NCBI RefSeq assembly: GCF_000802225.1
Contig: NZ_JTDI01000004.1
Location: 186,001-250,000 of the forward strand
Length of the DNA: 64,000 bases
DNA from: Novosphingobium malaysiense
GTDB lineage: Bacteria > Pseudomonadota > Alphaproteobacteria > Sphingomonadales > Sphingomonadaceae
Reading direction: 5' to 3'
The notes under the pieces are model-generated. The model was not told the origin of the DNA. It ran no database searches and saw nothing but the letters and a program-made list of their open reading frames with translations. Positions 51,914 through 61,598 of this stretch are shown piece by piece; position 1 is the stretch's first letter; each line of letters begins with the position of its first letter. Made by a program: the position numbers and the translations under genes.

Positions 51914-53389
51914 TTATGCGGCCTCCCTGCCCTGATCGGTGGGACCAGTCGCGGTTGCAGGGAGGCTATCTTCGTCGATTGCCCGGTCCATCCATGACGC
52001 AGCGCCGGCCCTCTCCCACGGTGCCGGACGGCGGACTTCCTGCCAGACGGGGTTGGACAGGGTCCGGTCGATTTCCTTCACCATCTCGACCATGCCGTGA
52101 TAGCCGGCAAAGGCCGCGTGGCGTTCCTGGTTGATGTCCATCCACGGCATCGTCGCCTTGAGCGCGACGAACTGCGAACGGCCACCGGAAAGCATGATGT
52201 CCGCTTCGGCCGTCTTCAGCTTGCGGTACATCTCGCGCGGGGTGAGATCGTCGAACATGTGGGCATCGTCGCCCATCAGTTTCTTGATCTTCTCCTTGTC
52301 CTCCTTGGTGGACTTCTTGATCGAGGTGCCGGCGATTTCCATGCCGGCTTCCTGCAGCGCGGCAACCACCGACCAACTCTTCACGCCGCCGGTCACGAGC
52401 AGAACCTTCTTGCCGGTGAGCCGTTCGCGGTAAGGCTCGATGGCCGCCCAGGCGCGGGCTTCCTCGCGGGCGATAACGGCCTGGGTGCGGTCCATCAGTT
52501 CGGGATCGGCGCCGCGCTCGATCAGCAGCCGGGCGATCTCGCGCAGGCTGTCGGACATGTCTCCGATGCCGTAGAAGCTGCCCTCGAAGAAGGGGATGTC
52601 GTAGCGCTCCTCCATCTTGCGGGCGACGTTGATCATCGCCTTGGAGCAGACCATCATCGCCGCCTTGGCGCGGTGCGACCAGGCGACTTCCTTGTACTTC
52701 GCATCGCCGGAGATGCAGGAGAGGATGCGAATGCCCAGTTCATCGAGCAGCGGCTTCACCTGCCACAGTTCGCCGGCCAGATTGTATTCGCCGATGATGT
52801 TGATGTCGTAGGGCGTCGTGTGTTCAGGCTCCTCGGTACCGATGACGTGCTTGAGCATCGCCTCGCCCGCGAGCTTGTTGCCGAGGTTCTTGGGCCCGAC
52901 GAAGCCGGGCGACTGAATCGGGATGCACGGCGTGCCGAACTTAGCGGCGGCGGCCTTGCAGACCGCGTCGATATCGTCACCGATCATCGCCGGCACGCAG
53001 GTCTGGTAGACGAAGACCGCCGGCGGCGCGTACTTCTCGACGATCTCGCGGATCGCCTTGAACAAGTGCTTCTCGCCGCCGAACACGATGTCGTTCTCGG
53101 TCATGTCGGTGGTGAAGCCGGTGCGGTAGAGCGAGGAGCCGGAGGACTTGGCGCCCCGGTTGTCCCAGGAATTGCCTTCGCAGGCGATCGGCCCGTGCAC
53201 CAGATGGGCGACGTCGGTAATCGGCTGGAGCGCGATCTTCGCCCCGTCGAAGGCGCAGCCGCCGGCCGCGCCCCCGGGCTGAAGCTGCTTGGTGCAGCCC
53301 TTCTTGCGTTCCTTCTCCGACTTCGCCTGGTTCTTGCCGCAGCCGGGCTCGTTGAACACGTCCTGGATGGTCTGGTTCAAGGTCGTCAT
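51914..53389 (-). CDS. nifE: FeMo-co scaffold subunit NifE
   Basis: 491 residues, NifD homologue. Start ATG at 53389, behind GAGGTG; a GTG four codons earlier is less likely. Cysteines in [36 protein letters not shown] and [13 protein letters not shown] match NifE. Separated from nifK by 59 bases with no promoter motif seen. Confidence 0.96.
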   Translation of the reverse strand: MTTLNQTIQDVFNEPGCGKNQAKSEKERKKGCTKQLQPGGAAGGCAFDGAKIALQPITDVAHLVHGPIACEGNSWDNRGAKSSGSSLYRTGFTTDMTENDIVFGGEKHLFKAIREIVEKYAPPAVFVYQTCVPAMIGDDIDAVCKAAAAKFGTPCIPIQSPGFVGPKNLGNKLAGEAMLKHVIGTEEPEHTTPYDINIIGEYNLAGELWQVKPLLDELGIRILSCISGDAKYKEVAWSHRAKAAMMVCSKAMINVARKMEERYDIPFFEGSFYGIGDMSDSLREIARLLIERGADPELMDRTQAVIAREEARAWAAIEPYRERLTGKKVLLVTGGVKSWSVVAALQEAGMEIAGTSIKKSTKEDKEKIKKLMGDDAHMFDDLTPREMYRKLKTAEADIMLSGGRSQFVALKATMPWMDINQERHAAFAGYHGMVEMVKEIDRTLSNPVWQEVRRPAPWERAGAASWMDRAIDEDSLPATATGPTDQGREAA

Positions 53390-53448
53390 GATTGTAGCCA
53401 CCTCATCTCAGGATTGTTGCGAACGGAGCCCGGCTGGAGCCTTCGACA

Positions 53449-55008
53449 TCAGCGGATGATGTCGTAGCTGTAGTCGGTCTTGCTGGGCACGTTGGTGGTC
53501 GCGTCCATGTGCTCGAAGATCCGGTCGAGGATCGTCACCAGGACGTTGAGACCACCCTGATAGCCCCACACCGGGTAGCGGTGCTTGTGGTGCCGGTCGA
53601 AGATCGGGAAGCCGATCCGGATCAGCGGCACGCCGGTGTCGCGCTCAAGGTACTTGCCGTAGGTGTTGCCGATCAGGAAGTCCGGCTTCTCGGTGAACAG
53701 CAGCGAGCGCATGTGCCACAGGTCCTTGCCCGGATAGGCCTTGCAGTTCGCGCCGAAGGGCGAGGAGTCGAACAGTTCCTGCATCTTCGCTGCCCAGGCC
53801 TTGCCGCCGTTGGTGGCGAGTACCACGACCGGCTCGCCGCCCAGTTCCATCACGAACTTGGCGAGGCCATAAGCGAGGTCCGGATCGCCGTAGATCGCGA
53901 ACTTCTTGCCGTGGATGTGGGCGTTGGAGTCGGCGATGGCGTCGACCAGCCGGCCGCGTTCTTTGGCAAGTTCATCGGGGATCTCGACCCCGGCGAGCCG
54001 GGCAACTTCCATGATGAAGCTGTCGGTCGCCTCGACACCGATCGGGTGGTTGAACGCTGCCGTTTCCTGCCCATGGTTGGCAATGAAGGGCAGCGTCTTC
54101 TCGGTGCAGTATTGCTGCATCGAGATCGTTGCCTTGGCGTGGAGCGCGTTCGCCGCATCCTCCAGCGTGGTGCCACCGTCGTACATGCGGAACTCGCCGT
54201 CGGTCGGGGTGTCCCAGACGTCGGACTGGTCGCCGAGGATCGTGTACTCGATCTTCATCATGTCGAAGATGCGCTTCACTTCACGCAGGTTGCCGACCGC
54301 ATAGCCGTCGAACCCGCCCAGGAAGTTGATCTTGCCGTTGGGCTCGCGCACCATCTTGTCGACGGTATTGGCCTTGCCATCCCAGAAGTGCTCGAGAATG
54401 CCCTTCATGGCATTGTCGTAGCCGGTGATGTGGCTGCCGACGAAAGCCGGGGTGTGTGCGAAGGGAACATCGAATTCCTGCGGAAGCGATTCCTTTTCCT
54501 TCGCGGTCTTGATGTAGGCGTTGAGGTCGTCCCCGATGACTTCCGCCATGCAGGTCGTGGAGACCGCAATCATCTTGGGCTTGTACATGTTGTAGGCGTT
54601 GGCGAGGCCGTCGACCATGTTGTTGAGCCCGCCGAACACCGCCGCATCCTCGGTCATCGACGAGGAGACGCACGAGGTCGGCTCCTTGAAGTGGCGCGAG
54701 AAGTGCGAGCGGTAGTAGGCGACGCAGCCCTGCGATCCGTGAACGAACGGCAGCGTGCTTTCGAAGCCCACCGCGGCGAAGACGGCACCCAGCGGCTGGC
54801 ACGCCTTGGCGGGGTTGATCGTCAGCGCCTCGCGGCTGAAGTTGAGATCCTTGTACTCCTCGGTCTTGGCCCATTCGCGAACCTTGGCCACTTCCTCTGC
54901 GGGATGCGGGTTCTCGAACTCGGCCTTCTTCTTCGCGAGCATGTCGGTGTATTCCTCACCGCGGAACAGCTCGAAATGGTCCTTAACCTGATTTGCGTCC
55001 TGGGGCAT
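53449..55008 (-). CDS. nifK: nitrogenase MoFe protein beta chain
   Basis: 519 residues. P-cluster ligands Cys70 ([14 protein letters not shown]), Cys95 ([14 protein letters not shown]) and Cys153 ([14 protein letters not shown]) sit at the same numbers as in the Azotobacter protein, and the N-terminal extension is of the long group I type. Catalyses N2 reduction with NifD. Confidence 0.98.
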   Translation of the reverse strand: MPQDANQVKDHFELFRGEEYTDMLAKKKAEFENPHPAEEVAKVREWAKTEEYKDLNFSREALTINPAKACQPLGAVFAAVGFESTLPFVHGSQGCVAYYRSHFSRHFKEPTSCVSSSMTEDAAVFGGLNNMVDGLANAYNMYKPKMIAVSTTCMAEVIGDDLNAYIKTAKEKESLPQEFDVPFAHTPAFVGSHITGYDNAMKGILEHFWDGKANTVDKMVREPNGKINFLGGFDGYAVGNLREVKRIFDMMKIEYTILGDQSDVWDTPTDGEFRMYDGGTTLEDAANALHAKATISMQQYCTEKTLPFIANHGQETAAFNHPIGVEATDSFIMEVARLAGVEIPDELAKERGRLVDAIADSNAHIHGKKFAIYGDPDLAYGLAKFVMELGGEPVVVLATNGGKAWAAKMQELFDSSPFGANCKAYPGKDLWHMRSLLFTEKPDFLIGNTYGKYLERDTGVPLIRIGFPIFDRHHKHRYPVWGYQGGLNVLVTILDRIFEHMDATTNVPSKTDYSYDIIR

Positions 55009-55043
55009 CGAAGCCTCCTGTCAGAAAGAGTTGGAAGAGCCGG

Positions 55044-56546
55044 TCACTCGGCCGCGATCGCGTAGGAGTCGCCGTCGTCCCGCTTCCAGGGCGTCGGCGC
55101 CATCGACCAGACGGGCGAGTTGATCGCCATGTCCATGTCGCGGGCGAAGATCGCGAAGCCGTCGTAGCCATGGTAGGGGCCCGAGTAGTCCCAGCTGTGC
55201 ATCTGGCGGAACGGCACGCCCATCTTCTGGAAGACGTACTTTTCCTTGATGCCCGAACCGACGAGGTCCGGCTGGATCTTGTCGACGAACTTCTCGAACT
55301 CGTAGCCGGTCACGTCGTCGTAGATCAGTGTGCCGTCCTTGACGTAGTGCTGGGCGGTGCGCTGGTAGTCGTCGTTGTGGCCGAATTCGTAGCCGGTACC
55401 GACCACTTCCATGCCGAGGTCCTCGTAAGCGCCGATGACATGGCGCGGACGCAGGCCGCCGACGTAGAGCATGACCTTCTTGCCTTCGAGGCGCGGCTTG
55501 TACTTGGCGATGACCGCTTCGGTCAGGGCCTTGTACTTGGCGATCACCTTCTCGGCGTTCTCCTGGATGCTCTCGTCGAAGTAGCTGGCGATCTTCCGCA
55601 GCGATTCCTCGATCTTGCTCGGGCCGAAGAAGTTGTATTCCACCCAGGGGATACCGTACTTCTCTTCCATGTGGCGCGAGATGTAGTTCATCGAGCGGTA
55701 GCAGTGCAGGACGTTGAGCTTCGCCTTCGGCGTCGCTTCCAGTTCCGCGATCGAACCGTCGCCCGACCACTGTGCGATCACGCGAAGGCCCATTTCCTCG
55801 AGCAGGATGCGCGAGGACCAGGCATCGCCGCCGATGTTGTAGTCGCCGATGATGGCAACGTCGTAGGGCGAAGGTTCGAAGGTCGGCTCCTTGTCGCCGG
55901 CCTTGTCGAAGACCCAGTCACGCACCGCGTCGTTGGCGATGTGGTGGCCAAGCGACTGCGAAACGCCGCGGAAGCCCTCGCACCGGACCGGAACGATGGT
56001 CTTGCCCTCGTATTCCTTGCTCTTCATCTTGGAGACGGCTTCGATGTCGTCGCCGATGAGGCCGATCGGGCATTCGGACTGGACGGTGATGCCCTTGTTC
56101 AGAGGGAAGAGCATCTCGATCTCGTCGATGATCTTGGCGAGCTTCTTGTCGCCGCCGAAGACGATGTCCTTCTCCTGAAAGTCGGAGGTGAACTGCATCG
56201 TCACGAAGGTGTCGATGCCGGTCGTGCCGATGTAGTAGTTGCGGCGGGCGGCCCAGCTGTACTGGCCGCAGCCGACGGGGCCGTGGCTGATGTGGATCAT
56301 GTCCTTGATCGGGCCCCAGACCACGCCCTTCGAGCCGGCATAGGCACAGCCGCGGATGGTCATCACGCCGGGGATGGACTTGATGTTGGATTTCACGCCG
56401 CAGTCGCTCTTGCCCTCTTCGGACACGTTGAGATGCTTGGCGCGGCGCTTGGCGGCCTTGGCCGGGTAGACTTCAAGGACTTCCTGGATCAGCGCCCGGT
56501 TGCGTTCCTTGACTTCTGCGATGTCTGTCGGGTTCGAGACACTCAT
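55044..56546 (-). CDS. nifD: nitrogenase MoFe protein alpha chain
   Basis: 500 residues. P-cluster Cys67, Cys93, Cys159; FeMo-co ligands Cys282 ([10 protein letters not shown]) and His450 ([11 protein letters not shown]). The active-site shell is fully conserved: Val75, Arg101, Gln197 and His201 equal Azotobacter Val70, Arg96, Gln191 and His195. So this is a functional molybdenum enzyme, not a vanadium or iron-only form. Confidence 0.98.
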   Translation of the reverse strand: MSVSNPTDIAEVKERNRALIQEVLEVYPAKAAKRRAKHLNVSEEGKSDCGVKSNIKSIPGVMTIRGCAYAGSKGVVWGPIKDMIHISHGPVGCGQYSWAARRNYYIGTTGIDTFVTMQFTSDFQEKDIVFGGDKKLAKIIDEIEMLFPLNKGITVQSECPIGLIGDDIEAVSKMKSKEYEGKTIVPVRCEGFRGVSQSLGHHIANDAVRDWVFDKAGDKEPTFEPSPYDVAIIGDYNIGGDAWSSRILLEEMGLRVIAQWSGDGSIAELEATPKAKLNVLHCYRSMNYISRHMEEKYGIPWVEYNFFGPSKIEESLRKIASYFDESIQENAEKVIAKYKALTEAVIAKYKPRLEGKKVMLYVGGLRPRHVIGAYEDLGMEVVGTGYEFGHNDDYQRTAQHYVKDGTLIYDDVTGYEFEKFVDKIQPDLVGSGIKEKYVFQKMGVPFRQMHSWDYSGPYHGYDGFAIFARDMDMAINSPVWSMAPTPWKRDDGDSYAIAAE

Positions 56547-56619
56547 TTCGATGCACTCCTGCTTATAACGGGCCTGCTTTTGCCGGGCCTGCTTCTGTCA
56601 GTCCGGGTCGATCCGGGAA

Positions 56620-56651
56620 CCGTCCCCCGCCCGCATGGAAGCGGGGGACGG
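56620..56651 (-). other. stable hairpin between nifH and nifD
   Basis: Perfect 11-bp stem CCGTCCCCCGC / GCGGGGGACGG with a 10-base loop, 19 bases after the nifH stop. There is no T run, and nifD is only 74 bases further on. It is likely an mRNA stabiliser or partial attenuator that keeps nifH mRNA more abundant than nifDK. Confidence 0.75.
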
Positions 56652-56670
56652 GCCTTGTGTCGGATCAGGC

Positions 56671-57552
<882 letters not shown>

Positions 57553-57665
57553 CTAAGCTGTTCTTCGCGGTTCTCCGGAAGCGGTCACCCGCTTCCGGCT
57601 CTCCCCGTCGCCCATGTTCTCCTGCGGCGGGTCAGCGGACCTAACGCCGCTGCACCGGCTGTTCT

Positions 57666-57680
57666 GCAATGCCCGTGCCA
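57666..57680 (-). promoter_or_regulatory. sigma-54 promoter of nifH
   Basis: Minus strand reads TGGCACGGGCATTGC, a full consensus -24/-12 element. Predicted transcription start near 57654. Confidence 0.93.
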
Positions 57681-57750
57681 AACGCTCGCAGACGCAGCAA
57701 AGGCCAGCATTCCCGCGCCTTTCGAAGCAGTGTCGGCTCGTGTCGGACCG

Positions 57751-57766
57751 TGTGACAAAGCGGACA
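57751..57766. promoter_or_regulatory. NifA upstream activator site A (nifH region)
   Basis: TGT-GACAAAGCGG-ACA, exact TGT-N10-ACA, about 105 bases upstream of the nifH transcript start and about 118 upstream of the divergent start. Confidence 0.8.
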
Positions 57767-57778
57767 AACAGGCGGGTT

Positions 57779-57794
57779 TGTCGCAAAGGACACA
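57779..57794. promoter_or_regulatory. NifA upstream activator site B (nifH region)
   Basis: TGT-CGCAAAGGAC-ACA, exact TGT-N10-ACA, about 130 bases from the nifH start and about 90 from the divergent start. Confidence 0.8.
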
Positions 57795-57849
57795 TGTCGG
57801 CGTGGGCTTGTCGGCGCGGAAAGTCGCAGGTTTTGCGGCGCAGCAGGAT

Positions 57850-57864
57850 TGGCGCGCGACTTGC
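57850..57864 (+). promoter_or_regulatory. sigma-54 promoter of the receiver-like gene
   Basis: TGGCGCGCGACTTGC has the TGGC and TTGC blocks at correct spacing. Predicted start near 57876, 23 bases before the ATG at 57899. Confidence 0.85.
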
Positions 57865-57898
57865 TTGTGAAGAGACATCGCAAGCTATGGAGAAGCCC

Positions 57899-58330
57899 AT
57901 GCAAATCGGTGTCGAAACATCCAAGGCCGTTGACCAGCGCCGCATCTTCGTCGTCGACGAGGACGAGATCACGCGCGCCGCCCTCCAGTTCATGCTGCAC
58001 GACGAGATCGAGACGCACGAACTCTCCAGTCTCGCCGAGGCCTATGAGCGGGGACAGGACTGGTTGCTACCCGACGTGTTTATCCTGGGCATGTCGATGC
58101 TCAAGGCGCACGGTATCGAAGTGATCGGCGAAATCACCGTCCGCTACCCGTCCGCGCGCGTCCTGATCGTTGCGGGAATGGAAGACGAGGAGCTTGGCCT
58201 CGCTGCTCTCAAGGCGGGTGCCGCCGGAGCGCTGCTCAAGCCGCTCAAGATCGAAGCGGTGCGCCAGAAGGTCGACACCATCCTGGGCCGCGCGGGCGCT
58301 GCGCCGCTGGTGCAACTGGGCGGTCTTTGA
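57899..58330 (+). CDS. stand-alone pseudo-receiver protein, NifA-controlled
   Basis: 143 residues; start ATG with GGAGA six bases upstream (an ATG at 57887 is possible). A CheY-like domain alone, with no output domain. The acidic pocket (RRIFVVDEDE, Asp20 to Asp22) and the lysine (LLKP, Lys114) are kept, but the phospho-acceptor position is Gly64 in PDVFILGMSM, and the conserved Thr/Ser position is Ala92. It cannot be phosphorylated in the usual way, so it probably works by protein binding. It is divergent from nifH and shares NifA sites with it. Partner and role unknown. Confidence 0.9.
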   Translation: MQIGVETSKAVDQRRIFVVDEDEITRAALQFMLHDEIETHELSSLAEAYERGQDWLLPDVFILGMSMLKAHGIEVIGEITVRYPSARVLIVAGMEDEELGLAALKAGAAGALLKPLKIEAVRQKVDTILGRAGAAPLVQLGGL

Positions 58331-58338
58331 AAAGAGGC

Positions 58339-58367
58339 CCCGTCACGCGCCCGCCGGCCGTGACGGG
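58339..58367. terminator. hairpin between convergent receiver-like gene and di-Mop gene
   Basis: Perfect 9-bp stem CCCGTCACG / CGTGACGGG with an 11-base loop in the 47 bases between the two gene ends. Fits a bidirectional terminator. Confidence 0.7.
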
Positions 58368-58377
58368 ACCAGTCCGA

Positions 58378-58860
58378 TCAATCCTCTGCAGCGAGGATGA
58401 TGTGCGATGCCTTGAAACAGGCCAGCGTCTGCGCGCCGGGCACGAGATCGAGTTCGCGGCGTGAGTGCCCGGTAACGATCGCCGCCAGTTCGCGGCCACC
58501 GCCGATGTCGATCACGACTTCGCTTTCGACCGCACTGTCGGTGACTTCGACCACTGTGCCGCCGATCAGGTTGCGCGCCGAGAGGCGAAGCCCCGGCGTG
58601 TCCGCCAACAACGTTATGAAACTGGCGTTTATCAGAGCGACGGCACGCCCGCCGGGGCGCAGGTCCAGCGCGGCAATGCAAGAGTTGGTCACCAGCGCAT
58701 CGATGACGATGCAGTCGTTGACCAGCAAACCCACCTCGGCGTTGACCGGTCCATGCACGATGGCGGTCACTATGCCGTCGAGCATGTTGCGCGTACTGGT
58801 GCGCAGCCGGCGCTGGCCTGCCATGCCGGGGGGATCGCCAAGGCGGGCGAGACTCGCCAC
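58378..58860 (-). CDS. di-Mop molybdenum-binding protein
   Basis: 160 residues from a GTG start two bases after grx. Two TOBE/Mop domains in tandem: TSTRNMLDGIVTAIVHGPVN (about residues 22-90) and LSARNLIGGTVVEVTDSAVE (about residues 93-158). Such proteins bind molybdate or tungstate oligomers in the cytoplasm (ModG/molbindin type). An ATG at 58824 is an alternative start. Last gene of the nifB operon; presumably a molybdate buffer for nitrogenase. Confidence 0.9.
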   Translation of the reverse strand: MASLARLGDPPGMAGQRRLRTSTRNMLDGIVTAIVHGPVNAEVGLLVNDCIVIDALVTNSCIAALDLRPGGRAVALINASFITLLADTPGLRLSARNLIGGTVVEVTDSAVESEVVIDIGGGRELAAIVTGHSRRELDLVPGAQTLACFKASHIILAAED

Positions 58861-58862
58861 GG

Positions 58863-59177
58863 TCAGGCGCTTTCCCCGGCGAACAGCGCCTGCAGTTCAC
58901 CACTGGCATACATGTCGCGCACGATATCGCAGCCGCCGATGAACTCACCGTTCACGTATACCTGCGGCAGCGTCGGCCAGTCGGAATATTCCTTGATGCC
59001 CTCGCGCAGGAAAGGGTCTTCCAGAACATCGACACCGATGTAGGGCCGGCCCACGGCATCGAGAACCTTGACCACACCGGCGGAAAATCCGCATTTCGGC
59101 GCGGCCGGATCACCCTTCATGAAGACGACGATCTCGTTGTCGGTAACGAGCTTGCGGATACGGTCTGAAGTGGCCAC
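58863..59177 (-). CDS. monothiol glutaredoxin (Grx4/GrxD type)
   Basis: 104 residues, GTG start. CGFS active site at Cys29 in APKCGFSAGVV, plus WPTLPQVYVNGEFIGGCDI. Binds a shared 2Fe-2S cluster with glutathione and with BolA, which is encoded next to it. A nif-specific copy for Fe-S delivery. Confidence 0.94.
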   Translation of the reverse strand: MATSDRIRKLVTDNEIVVFMKGDPAAPKCGFSAGVVKVLDAVGRPYIGVDVLEDPFLREGIKEYSDWPTLPQVYVNGEFIGGCDIVRDMYASGELQALFAGESA

Positions 59178-59180
59178 GGG

Positions 59181-59441
59181 TCAGTCTCCTTGGCTGGAAG
59201 CATCGGCGGTTTCGGGAACGAAGGTCTGCAGCGCCAGGGCATGCAGTTCGCCGCCCATGTCCGAGCCGATCGCCGCATAAACCATCTTGTGCTGCTGGAT
59301 GCGGCTCTTGCCGGCGAACGCCGCAGAGGTGACACGCGCGGCCCAGTGGTCGCCGTCGCCGGCCATGTCCACCATCAGCACTTTGGCATCGGGAAAGGCC
59401 GCCATGATGCGGCTTTCGATTTCTGTGGCGTCCATCGGCAT
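59181..59441 (-). CDS. BolA family protein
   Basis: 86 residues. Invariant histidine in SRIQQHKMVYAAIG and the end GGELHALALQT mark a BolA protein. Forms Fe-S-bridged dimers with CGFS glutaredoxins. The gene is three bases from grx in the nifB operon. A second ATG at 59435 is possible. Confidence 0.93.
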   Translation of the reverse strand: MPMDATEIESRIMAAFPDAKVLMVDMAGDGDHWAARVTSAAFAGKSRIQQHKMVYAAIGSDMGGELHALALQTFVPETADASSQGD

Positions 59442-59452
59442 TGCGCGTCTCC

Positions 59453-59734
59453 TCAGACGAAGGACAGGATTTCAACGGTCACGTCCTCGGTACCCAGGAT
59501 CGTGGCATGGCACGCCATGCGTGACTTCGATCCGACGCCGACAATCATGTCGAGCTTGCCGTTCTCGTCGGACTTGATCTTGGACAGCCCCTTGCGGCCT
59601 TCGAGCACGGATATGTGGCAGGCATCGCTGCACTCGTGGTCGGCCGGTTCGCCTCCACCGATGAGCGAGAGAAGCGAAGCGCCTTCCGGGGCATCGACGG
59701 TTCGGCCTGCGGGCATGATGGTAAGCGTAGTCAT
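59453..59734 (-). CDS. 2Fe-2S ferredoxin-like protein with only three cysteines
   Basis: 93 residues. Beta-grasp ferredoxin pattern (TLTIMPAGRTVDAPEGASLL), but the cluster loop reads ADHECSDACHISV and the last site MACHATILG. Only Cys35, Cys39 and Cys75 are present; histidines 33, 40 and 76 are adjacent. Ordinary 2Fe-2S ferredoxins have four cysteines. Either a His replaces one ligand, or the cluster is labile or delivered by the Grx/BolA neighbours. Confidence 0.85.
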   Translation of the reverse strand: MTTLTIMPAGRTVDAPEGASLLSLIGGGEPADHECSDACHISVLEGRKGLSKIKSDENGKLDMIVGVGSKSRMACHATILGTEDVTVEILSFV

Positions 59735-59752
59735 GGTCTCGTACTCCGGGTG

Positions 59753-60931
59753 TCAGTAAATCGCTGCGCCGGCACCGCTGTTGATCGACGCGTCCTTGAG
59801 GCGCGCGACGATGAAAGCGATCTGCTCGGGCGTGAGATGGGCGTGAAACGGCAAGGCTATCGCGCGGTCGGCGACCTTCTCGGTCACGAACAGGTCGCCC
59901 CTGGTCCAGCCTTGTTCGCGATAGATGCGCTGAAGGTGCAGCGGGCTGGAATAGGCGTGGACCTCGATCGCTTCGGTCCGCAGATCCTCCAGGATCGCAT
60001 CGCGCGACGATTTGCTGAACCGCGTGCCGAGATGGACGACATAGAGGAACCAGTGCACCTCCTCGACATCAGGCGAGATATAGGGCGGCTTGATCCCCTC
60101 GAAGCTCTGCATGAAGCCGTCGTACATGGCCTGCACACCGCGTCGCCGCTCGAGCAGAACGTCGAGCCGGGAAAGCTGCGAGAGTGCCAGTGCTGCGGTC
60201 AGTTCACCCATCGGCGCTCCGAACGGAGCATCGACGCCGGCGGATACAGAGGCGCGGTCCCCCAGCGTCCGCGAGCGCATGCGGCGCATGGTCATGGCGA
60301 GCGTGGCATCGTCGGTCACGATCATCCCGCCCTCGCCGCAGCAGATGACGCCGGGCTGCGCGAAATCGAACAGCGCAACATCACCGAAGCTGCCGACGAT
60401 CCCGGCCTTGTGGCGCGATCCGATAGCTTCGCTGGAATCCTCGATCAGGAACAGGCCGTGTTCATCTGCCAGCGCGCGCAAGGCCGGCCAATCGGCGGGA
60501 TGCCCAGCCGTGTTGCTGGCGACGATCGCTCGTGTTCGCTCGGTCACTTTCGCGGCCGACTTGTTCGCGGACAGGCAGCCCGACCAATAGTCGATATCGG
60601 CGAAAACGGGCGTAGCACCAGTACGCAGCACTGCATGGCCCAGTTCGCGGAAACTGTGTGCCGAGAGAATGACCTCGTCGCCGGGCCCGATGCCCTTTGC
60701 GGTCAGCGCCACAAGCAGCCCCAGCGCTGCGCTGGCGACGGTGATGCCCTTGGCCCGGCCGCAATGGTCGGCGAAGGCACGCTCGAGCGCTTCGACCGTG
60801 GGGCCCTCACCCAGCCTATCGCCACGCAGCACAGCGTTGACGGCTTCCAGATCCTCTTGCGTGAGGTCCGGATCGCAGAGCGGGATCTGCAGCGGTTCGC
60901 CATCGGCGATGGAAACGACTTCCGCGCTCAT
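59753..60931 (-). CDS. DegT/DnrJ/EryC1-type PLP-fold protein lacking the catalytic lysine
   Basis: 392 residues from MSAEVVSIADGEPLQ; longer frames upstream are in the next gene. The fold is clear: LCDPDLTQEDLEAVNAVLRG, GITVASAALGLLVALTAKGI, HGLFLIEDSSEAIGS, CGEGGMIVTDD. The PLP-binding lysine that normally precedes the GEGG motif by a few residues (F-H-x-x-K-x-I-x-x-G-E-G-G) aligns with Gly194 in DFAQPGVICCGEGG, so aminotransferase chemistry looks unlikely. Its place inside the nifB operon suggests a nitrogenase-linked role that has changed. Confidence 0.88.
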   Translation of the reverse strand: MSAEVVSIADGEPLQIPLCDPDLTQEDLEAVNAVLRGDRLGEGPTVEALERAFADHCGRAKGITVASAALGLLVALTAKGIGPGDEVILSAHSFRELGHAVLRTGATPVFADIDYWSGCLSANKSAAKVTERTRAIVASNTAGHPADWPALRALADEHGLFLIEDSSEAIGSRHKAGIVGSFGDVALFDFAQPGVICCGEGGMIVTDDATLAMTMRRMRSRTLGDRASVSAGVDAPFGAPMGELTAALALSQLSRLDVLLERRRGVQAMYDGFMQSFEGIKPPYISPDVEEVHWFLYVVHLGTRFSKSSRDAILEDLRTEAIEVHAYSSPLHLQRIYREQGWTRGDLFVTEKVADRAIALPFHAHLTPEQIAFIVARLKDASINSGAGAAIY

Positions 60932-61203
60932 GCCGGCACCTTTGCCGCCAGAAGGATGCCAGTCGCCTCGGCGGGATCTTCGGTCACACGGATGCAATGT
61001 CCGGAGGTATCGAGCAGATGGAGGTCGCATCCGCCCACTGCACGAAAGGGCTCTTCCAGCACGTCCGAGGCATCGCAATGCCGCAAAGTCAGATCCGGGA
61101 CGAGGCGCTGCAGGGCATAGGCCACGCTGGCCGGCTCCACGCTGTCCTTCAGTGCGCGCGAGAGCGCGTCTATCCGGGCGATATCTTCCGCTTCGAGCGC
61201 CAT
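60928..61203 (-). CDS. small nif-cluster protein of unknown function (DUF6129-like)
   Basis: 91 residues, overlapping the DegT-like start by 4 bases. A helical N-terminus is followed by LRHCDASDVLEEPFRAVGG and DLHLLDTSGHCIRVTEDPAEATG. This resembles a small family found only in nif clusters that I remember as DUF6129; the number is not certain. Two cysteines and a histidine might bind metal. Confidence 0.75.
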   Translation of the reverse strand: MALEAEDIARIDALSRALKDSVEPASVAYALQRLVPDLTLRHCDASDVLEEPFRAVGGCDLHLLDTSGHCIRVTEDPAEATGILLAAKVPA

Positions 61204-61217
61204 GCTTCAGCCCTCCT

Positions 61218-61586
61218 TCATTGCCAGAACTGACGGGCCGGATCGACAGAGAGCCGCGTCAGCAACTCGCCGAGGCGCGCGAACCGGCCATCCTCCACCC
61301 AGCATTCCGCCGCGTGATCGCGACGCGAGAGCGACCATTCGCCGCGTCGCTCGTCCCAGGTCAGCAGCGCCACGTCGATCTCCCCGCCATCAGGGTCGAC
61401 GTTGCGCGAGCAGCACGGACTGCGGACGAGATAGCCGTCCGATACCGGAAGCACCGTCGGCGTCACGTAGCGATAGCGTTCGCGCCCTTCGAGCGAGCGC
61501 GAAACGCGCATGAGGTCGATCTCGTTCGGCTGGCGCGCCGCCATCGGTTCTGCAGTGCGGCGGCGCAGGGTAGAGGCAATGGACAT
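61218..61586 (-). CDS. small nif-cluster protein of unknown function (DUF3024-like)
   Basis: 122 residues. The core RYRYVTPTVLPVSDGYLVRSP continues into a CCSRNVD motif and DVALLTWDERRGEWSLSRRDH. Paired cysteines and an RDH motif suggest a metal or nucleic acid contact. It resembles DUF3024 proteins of diazotrophs, from memory only. No partner known apart from nif genes around it. Confidence 0.75.
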   Translation of the reverse strand: MSIASTLRRRTAEPMAARQPNEIDLMRVSRSLEGRERYRYVTPTVLPVSDGYLVRSPCCSRNVDPDGGEIDVALLTWDERRGEWSLSRRDHAAECWVEDGRFARLGELLTRLSVDPARQFWQ

Positions 61587-61598
61587 CGTCGCTCTTCC

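Noticed and set aside
53390..53448. Search for a nifT or nifY gene, or a sigma-54 promoter, between nifK and nifE
   Set aside because: The 59-base gap holds no open frame and no correctly spaced GG-N10-GC element.
57721..57767. Further TGT...ACA match at TGTCGGACCGTGTGACA
   Set aside because: The spacing is eleven bases, not ten, so it is not a proper NifA site.
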